DNA of 63,059 nucleotides. Source: Candidatus Zixiibacteriota bacterium. GTDB lineage: Bacteria > Zixibacteria > MSB-5A5 > GN15 > JAAZOE01. The position numbers and the translations under genes are program-made. Of the stretch, positions 58,578 to 63,059 are shown one piece after another. Each line of letters starts with the position of its first letter. Position 1 is the stretch's first letter. The notes beneath the pieces are model-generated. The model did no database searches and was not told where the DNA came from. It was given only the letters and a program-made list of their open reading frames with translations. Location of the stretch: positions 1 through 63,059 of the forward strand of contig DAOUTW010000023.1 in the NCBI GenBank assembly GCA_030668485.1, in the 5' to 3' direction.

Positions 58578-59807
58578 TCAACGATACGCGATTTTCGCGA
58601 ACTTTGCCTCGTGACCGCGGCGCATTATCTCTTTGACATCCTTATCGCAACGAATGCACTTATGATAAATGACATCGCCGATCAAATCAGCCTTTTCATT
58701 CCTCTCCTCATCGGACAGGAAATACGCCTCCATAGTGTCGTATGGTCGCGCGGTTCCGTCGCTCTCGTATTTGATGGTAATATCGGTGCCGCTGTCGAGG
58801 ACTTTGTGAGCGTTTTCGGTCCAGTCAAAATTCTCCATACCGAGATCGGGGTTGATCCGCAGGTGAGCGGCCAATGTGACCGGCAGACCGGAGGCTTTCA
58901 TTTCTTCGCCACACTGAATGAACGTTTCCGGACTGGCGGCGTTGCCGATATTGATTTCGTAGATAGGGCAGGTACCGTCGTCCCGGAGAAATTCCTTGAA
59001 TATGTTCATCAGCATCCGGAGTTGGAGGGCATTCTGAGTTGATAGGAGCATCGATATTTTGAAACTGATGGCCGGAATATGGCGACCATAATAGCAGGCG
59101 GCGATGATTGTCGACCAACTGGGATTGAGGAAGAAGTTGTTGCCGGTTTCGAGGGCGGCTCGGGTAATGCCGTCGAGATATACGAGATGATTGTTGTCTC
59201 CGACTTCGACGCCTCCGAGATTTCCGAATGCCGTTCCCATATTCTTCAGTATAAGCTGACTCATGCCGTCGCCCAGGTCACGGCGGTCGAACTTTTCACC
59301 GGTGACTTTTTCGATGAGGGCGAATCTATCTTCCAACATCGGAATACCGATCAGGTTGGTCGAGCAAAATATGCTGGCCCCCATGATATTCTCGGCCATC
59401 GCCAGGGTTGCCAGCAGATCACCCGAATAAACATAATGATCGGTGAGGGCAACCACCGAGATCATTTCGGTTGGAAATAGGACGTCCTTATTCTCGGCCA
59501 GCCGGCGCATGCAGTCGGAGGTAACGTAGGCCCCCTGAAAGCCGGAGACCTGGGTGGTACAAACGCCCTTCTTGTCGGTCTTTATCCCTTCCCTGGCGAT
59601 AAAATCCTCAACTTTAGGAAAATCCTGTGCATACTTTTCCGCCTTGCCCAGCATATCTCCGAAACCTTTTTCGCCGGCTATCTTTTTACGGGTTTCATAC
59701 TGCCGCATGTCTTCGATTTTCTGATTTATGGCAGCCGCTCCGCCATAGGACTCAATGAGGCCATCTATCGCCTTCATATCCTTGTCGCTTAAAAGCTTGA
59801 AGTGCAT
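58578..59807 (-). CDS. Conserved cytoplasmic protein, probably an enzyme, unknown
   Basis: 409 residues, first gene of the minus-strand operon. There is no signal peptide. The N-terminal ~80 residues are helical and charged. The centre has alternating strands and helices rich in Gly and small residues (TTQVSGFQGAYVTSDCM, VVALTDHYVYSGDLLATLAM, TAFGNLGGVEVGDNNHL, YEINIGNAASPETF), suggesting an alpha/beta barrel. The C-terminus has a Cys pair (HKCIRCDKDV) that could bind metal. I do not recognise the family. The operon (cupin, homoserine-dehydrogenase-like, ALDH) implies it acts on a small metabolite. The start is the ATG at 59807 with GGGG nearby. Confidence 0.65.
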   Translation of the reverse strand: MHFKLLSDKDMKAIDGLIESYGGAAAINQKIEDMRQYETRKKIAGEKGFGDMLGKAEKYAQDFPKVEDFIAREGIKTDKKGVCTTQVSGFQGAYVTSDCMRRLAENKDVLFPTEMISVVALTDHYVYSGDLLATLAMAENIMGASIFCSTNLIGIPMLEDRFALIEKVTGEKFDRRDLGDGMSQLILKNMGTAFGNLGGVEVGDNNHLVYLDGITRAALETGNNFFLNPSWSTIIAACYYGRHIPAISFKISMLLSTQNALQLRMLMNIFKEFLRDDGTCPIYEINIGNAASPETFIQCGEEMKASGLPVTLAAHLRINPDLGMENFDWTENAHKVLDSGTDITIKYESDGTARPYDTMEAYFLSDEERNEKADLIGDVIYHKCIRCDKDVKEIMRRGHEAKFAKIAYR

Positions 59808-60013
59808 CCCCGGTCTCCTGAATTATGTTTAAATAACTTTTTTTTGCCTATAAAAAATGTACTACGGTCACGCCCCATTGGCAGATTCCGTTAGTTGAGA
59901 AGGTAATCGAAAGTGGCCCTCAATTCAAGCCATTTCTGGGATTTTGACCTTGCCGCCTATTTGAAGGTGAAAATATGTTTGTTATCGGCAGATGATTAGA
60001 ATTTGGTTTGAAA

Positions 60014-60059
60014 CCCGGAGCGGAGTTCCGGGCCACGCACCCGCGACCATAGGTCGCGG
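60014..60059. repeat. Palindromic intergenic repeat, copy 2, with adjoining hairpin
   Basis: CCCGGAGC-GGA-GTTCCGGG (60014-60032) matches copy 1 at 53620, including the following CCACGC. Directly after it a perfect 8-bp hairpin, CCGCGACC-ATA-GGTCGCGG (60041-60059), is added. It lies just past the KTSC gene stop and could also act in termination. Confidence 0.6.
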
Positions 60060-60067
60060 TCACCCGT

Positions 60068-60298
60068 CTATTTTATTTGAATATATCGATATCCACCCTT
60101 TTTGATATATCTGTCAAAGTATCTCCCAACCGAGTCTGCTGAAAGTAGACCCTTAAAATGATTTTCAGGTACATCAAAATAGTGATACTCAGAGTTATGA
60201 TTGAAAATTACGCCCAAAATTGATTTGGCCGCATCATAGCCTACGGCTTTAATGCTTGTGGATTGGACATTTGTATAGTTCATTCTTTTTAACTCCAA
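60068..60298 (-). CDS. KTSC-domain protein
   Basis: 76 residues. The KTSC pattern is clear: VQSTSIKAVGYDAAKSILGV, then FNHNSEYHYFDVPENHFKGL, then SVGRYFDRYIKKGGYRYI. The domain was named for its occurrence at the C-terminus of some lysyl-tRNA synthetases and as stand-alone small proteins; it is probably nucleic-acid-associated. It lies five bases after the OLD-family gene and is likely co-transcribed with it. Confidence 0.8.
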   Translation of the reverse strand: MELKRMNYTNVQSTSIKAVGYDAAKSILGVIFNHNSEYHYFDVPENHFKGLLSADSVGRYFDRYIKKGGYRYIQIK

Positions 60299-60303
60299 TA
60301 CTA

Positions 60304-62232
60304 TTATTTCCCTTTAGCAAATTTCAGTATATTTTCACATGACTTTTTTAATAAGTTACAGTGTAGTCCATCCCTCAAAGCTGCATCCAGAGCGTCAGCG
60401 ATTAACAGGTAACTTTTTTCAATCTCGCCTGGGTTGCTATAGTTATTTCTTGCATTACTCAATATTCTGTCGTATTTCACAGAGCCAATATCTTCTTTTA
60501 CCTCTCTACCAATTTCTGATTTCCACACAATGAAATTTTTGCCCCATCTATTTTGGTTGGGAAACGGATTTGGTTTTTTAAGGCCCAACAATGTAAGTAG
60601 TGCCAAATTATCAGCTTCATGCTGTTTCCGGTGGTTTTCGTTGGTAACATGACCATCAGCATCAAACACAACAAAGCAGGGGATTTTTAGGGCAATCGCG
60701 GTGATAAGTGGACGCACGATACTACTTTTACCACCAGCAGGAACAAAATGGCAGCCCAATCGCCTAAATTCATCCCACATATCGATTAAATGCATGTAGG
60801 ATGTTAAATAGGCCAAATCTTCATGGCCTTCTACTAGGATAATCGTTTGAGCAAAAAACATTTCATTGAGCTCTGGTTGCAACGCTTGATGGATTTTGAT
60901 TAGAGTACCTTTCGGCTTTTCCAATTTTCGGTTTGGATATGCCCCTGAAATTGCAGAAGCCAATTGGTCCATAGTTATATTTGAGACCGTAGTACTACCC
61001 TTTTTAAAATCCTTTCTCACCAGACGAACGTCCTCAAACGAATCACCTGATACAAAATGTGGACTATGAGTGCAAAGGATTATTTGTGAGTTTTGTTTAC
61101 TCAATTGACGAAACACATTAGCCAAGTGCCTAAGTTGAGGTGGATGTTGGAATAATTCGGGTTCTTCGCAACCTAAAATAAGTGTAGGTCCATCAGCTTC
61201 ATCGCAGCTTGATAAAATATGTAAGATTGCGAAGAGATAGCTGCGTTGAAGTCCGTGCCCGAATCTGGCCATGTTTCCTTCGAAGTTTCCCTCACCTGGT
61301 ATAATTTCCGCAAAAGGAGCCTGAATTTGCACAGATTTTTCTGGGTCCTTTTTCCACTCAAGCCTTAGTGAAGTATTCGGGTGCGCCCATTGCCGGAGTT
61401 TTTCCTGTAGCTCTATCGATAGGATATTCAAAGCTTCATTTTTTGAATCGAGAATCGCACCGTACCGCTTAATTAACTCCTGTTTCAAGGTCGCTATTTC
61501 ATCAGAAAATTGAACTTTTGCCCGTACTGTTCTTTCCAAAATTTTCCCTAATGCAGTATTACGCCCTTCCATTTGTTCGGCTAAGACATCTTTGACCGCG
61601 GGTACAAATATCCATTGGATGTGTTTTCCAAGCCTCCCTCCTCCTTTGGCGGAGTCATAAAATTCTTCTGCGCTTTCAATCAAAGTGCATTTTTTTGAAT
61701 ATTGTGCTTCATATTCATGTAATGCTGCTGTCATTTTCGGTTGCGTTGATGGCTTCGGAAGATCTAAATAATTGTTACGAATTTCTTCATAAATCAGCTT
61801 TAAAGCAGGTACTTTTTCTCCTCGTTTTTTGGCTTCAAAGTAGCGTCTAAAATCATCTATTCCCCTTCGCAAGCCATATTGCTTAACTTCTGCGGTCTTG
61901 TTATTCTCATCATACTTAGCAATAGCGCTAACTGTCAGTTCACCATGGCGGTAATAGTCAGCGAAGTCTTCTTGTGCCTGCATACTTAAGTTGACAAATG
62001 TAATAGTTATTCTTATGGGATCAGATGTTTTTTTCTGATGAAAATCCTCCTCCTGTAATCGTGTAGTATCAGTTGGTATATCTGATAACTCTCGAAAGAA
62101 TATGTTGAGTGCGTGAAGAATCGTTGATTTCCCAGAGCCATTTGCCCCAATAAGGCATGAATATGGGTCAAAAGGAATTGTAACCTCTTTGATCGCCCTT
62201 AGATTTTCAATTCTGAGACTTGATATTCTCAT
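60304..62232 (-). CDS. OLD-family ATPase/TOPRIM nuclease
   Basis: 642 residues. An N-terminal ABC/SMC-like ATPase domain (RIENLRAIKEVTIPF, Walker A IGANGSGKSTIL at ~32-43) is interrupted by a long helical insertion (~95-300). Walker B is in LILGCEEPELFQHP, followed by CTHSPHFV. A C-terminal TOPRIM domain (~455-560) has ILVEGHEDLAYL and FVVFDADGHVT, the Glu and DxD metal ligands. OLD proteins are nucleases found alone or in defence systems such as Gabija (GajA with the helicase GajB) and retron or PARIS-like sets. No helicase is seen here; the only partner is the KTSC protein. The gene is AT-rich, as expected of a mobile defence gene. Confidence 0.88.
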   Translation of the reverse strand: MRISSLRIENLRAIKEVTIPFDPYSCLIGANGSGKSTILHALNIFFRELSDIPTDTTRLQEEDFHQKKTSDPIRITITFVNLSMQAQEDFADYYRHGELTVSAIAKYDENNKTAEVKQYGLRRGIDDFRRYFEAKKRGEKVPALKLIYEEIRNNYLDLPKPSTQPKMTAALHEYEAQYSKKCTLIESAEEFYDSAKGGGRLGKHIQWIFVPAVKDVLAEQMEGRNTALGKILERTVRAKVQFSDEIATLKQELIKRYGAILDSKNEALNILSIELQEKLRQWAHPNTSLRLEWKKDPEKSVQIQAPFAEIIPGEGNFEGNMARFGHGLQRSYLFAILHILSSCDEADGPTLILGCEEPELFQHPPQLRHLANVFRQLSKQNSQIILCTHSPHFVSGDSFEDVRLVRKDFKKGSTTVSNITMDQLASAISGAYPNRKLEKPKGTLIKIHQALQPELNEMFFAQTIILVEGHEDLAYLTSYMHLIDMWDEFRRLGCHFVPAGGKSSIVRPLITAIALKIPCFVVFDADGHVTNENHRKQHEADNLALLTLLGLKKPNPFPNQNRWGKNFIVWKSEIGREVKEDIGSVKYDRILSNARNNYSNPGEIEKSYLLIADALDAALRDGLHCNLLKKSCENILKFAKGK

Positions 62233-62512
62233 TTGACCGACCTTTTGGTGATAGATTGCTACTTAGTCGCTACAAGTAAAGCACCCCAAGCGTATGATTA
62301 ATTTCTTATATCGTCACCGTATCAATGCCATCGATGCGCCTACCTCCCCTGTGACATAACAAATATAGATTAATTTCTTAATAAATCAATGCTGAAATTA
62401 GAAGCTTTTACCCTCGATTATGATGCATTTCTGCGCAGTTTCACCACAACTTTAGCGTTGAATACGATTGCGGGGGGGTATAGTAGAAACCTTTAACGGG
62501 ATGGAAAGCCCC

Positions 62513-63059
62513 ATGTCTATATCAAAAAAACAACTAATCGCCAATCGCCAAAACGCCCAAAAATCAACCGGCCCAAAAACAACCGAGGGCAAAAACACCG
62601 TCCGCCTCAATGCCCTCAAACACGGCCTCTATGCCAATGATGTCGTCCTCCAATCCGATAAACACGACGAGGCCACCGACGACTACAACCTCCTCCTGGA
62701 AACCATCACCGAAGAACTCCAACCGGTCGGACTTCTCGAAGAATCCCTTGTCTACAAAATGGTCAATTCCCTCTGGCGGTCCCGCCGCGCCCTCCGCGCC
62801 GAATCGGCCCAAATCGTCCACGGCGTCGAAAACCCCGAAAGCGAATTCAGTTCCGAAGCCTTCTTTGATATGCTTAGCAACCAATGCGATCCCCGGCGCG
62901 AAAAACCGCTCACACGTCAAAAAATGGCCGATATTATCCAACTGTTGAAAAAATGCCGCGCCTTCCTCCAAAATCACGGCCACCTCACCGAATCTCTGTT
63001 CGGATTCCTCTACGAACTCTATCCCCTGATCGATAACACCCCCAACCGGTTGAGCCATC
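62513..63059 (+). CDS. NAQKSTGP-family protein, 3'-truncated by the window
   Basis: The frame is open from the ATG at 62513 (ATG 62501 is in frame too) to the window end, 182 codons without a stop. It begins SISKKQLIANRQNAQKSTGP, then TTEGKNTVRLNALKHGLYAN, the signature of a widespread family of bacterial proteins with (A/S)NRxNAxKSTGPxTxEGK..xNALKHGL at the start. The rest is helical with many Arg/Lys and Glu. The family is often multicopy in genomes of Planctomycetes and FCB bacteria and has no established function. A longer minus-strand open frame across the same bases has no start context and is a shadow. Confidence 0.75.
   Translation, partial: MSISKKQLIANRQNAQKSTGPKTTEGKNTVRLNALKHGLYANDVVLQSDKHDEATDDYNLLLETITEELQPVGLLEESLVYKMVNSLWRSRRALRAESAQIVHGVENPESEFSSEAFFDMLSNQCDPRREKPLTRQKMADIIQLLKKCRAFLQNHGHLTESLFGFLYELYPLIDNTPNRLSH

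Noticed and set aside
60304-62232. Gabija defence system
   Set aside because: The OLD protein is GajA-like in architecture, but no UvrD/GajB helicase gene is adjacent within the window.
62564-63058. 164-codon minus-strand open frame at the window end
   Set aside because: The plus strand across the same bases encodes a recognisable protein family from 62513; the minus frame is its shadow.

Overview
The window looks like a chromosome fragment from an uncultured anaerobic or facultatively anaerobic bacterium of the FCB group, most like candidate phylum Zixibacteria or a close neighbour. This is inference. It rests on secreted proteins ending in the FlgD-like/type IX-style tail (NPFNP ... SGIYFYR ... 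K-M-V-L-L/M-K), on type I dockerin-like C-termini (2-97, 47215-48639), on a very large multihaem cytochrome complement, and on anaerobe-specific gene sets. No rRNA, tRNA, CRISPR array or intact insertion sequence was found.

1-3000: the end of a dockerin protein, a divergent ThyX-superfamily gene on the minus strand, and a small exported protein. 3193-32884: a long, almost entirely plus-strand cytochrome island. Nine secreted multihaem c-type cytochromes carry 81 canonical CXXCH motifs plus several CX1/CX3-6CH variants. They are interleaved with five beta-propeller (NHL-type) proteins, one predicted outer-membrane beta-barrel, TPR and LolA-like periplasmic proteins and a redoxin whose CXXC has become SPRS. 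The island ends with a 2186-residue protein that puts a 12-haem domain on ten tandem Ig-like repeats, followed by System II haem-attachment proteins (ResB, ResC), a propeller lipoprotein, a small membrane protein and a B12-binding radical SAM enzyme. Many genes overlap by ATGA. I read this as a cell-envelope/extracellular electron-transfer apparatus with its own maturation genes.

33964-39518: a gene set closely parallel to the anaerobe-specific orange-protein (ORP) cluster: a PAS/AAA+ sigma-54 activator, three NifX-like proteins, two MinD/Mrp-type ATPases with inserted ferredoxin domains, and small Gly-rich proteins. A -24/-12 promoter with palindromes upstream can be seen. 39621-42653 is a large secreted protein with the FCB tail.

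43225-51875: an ECF-like sigma factor, an anti-sigma-like protein, a 920-residue TPR-CHAT protease and a dockerin-bearing subtilase are arranged head to tail. They are followed by a hairpin-rich intergenic region and a second, PKD-bearing subtilase. The sigma/anti-sigma/TPR-CHAT order recalls the protease-controlled sigma switch of type III-E CRISPR systems, but with no CRISPR genes. 52052-53161 is a DUF1573 protein with an in-frame TGA exactly where the family has the first Cys of its SCGCT motif, so it is a candidate selenoprotein.

53886-62232: an AT-rich accessory stretch (trypco2-domain protein, small unknown, DUF4238 protein), a compact minus-strand metabolic operon (unknown enzyme, cupin, homoserine-dehydrogenase-like, aldehyde dehydrogenase), then an OLD-family ATPase/TOPRIM nuclease with a KTSC-domain partner. 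Two copies of a palindromic intergenic repeat lie here. The window ends inside a plus-strand gene of the NAQKSTGP..EGK..LKHGL family (62513 onward).
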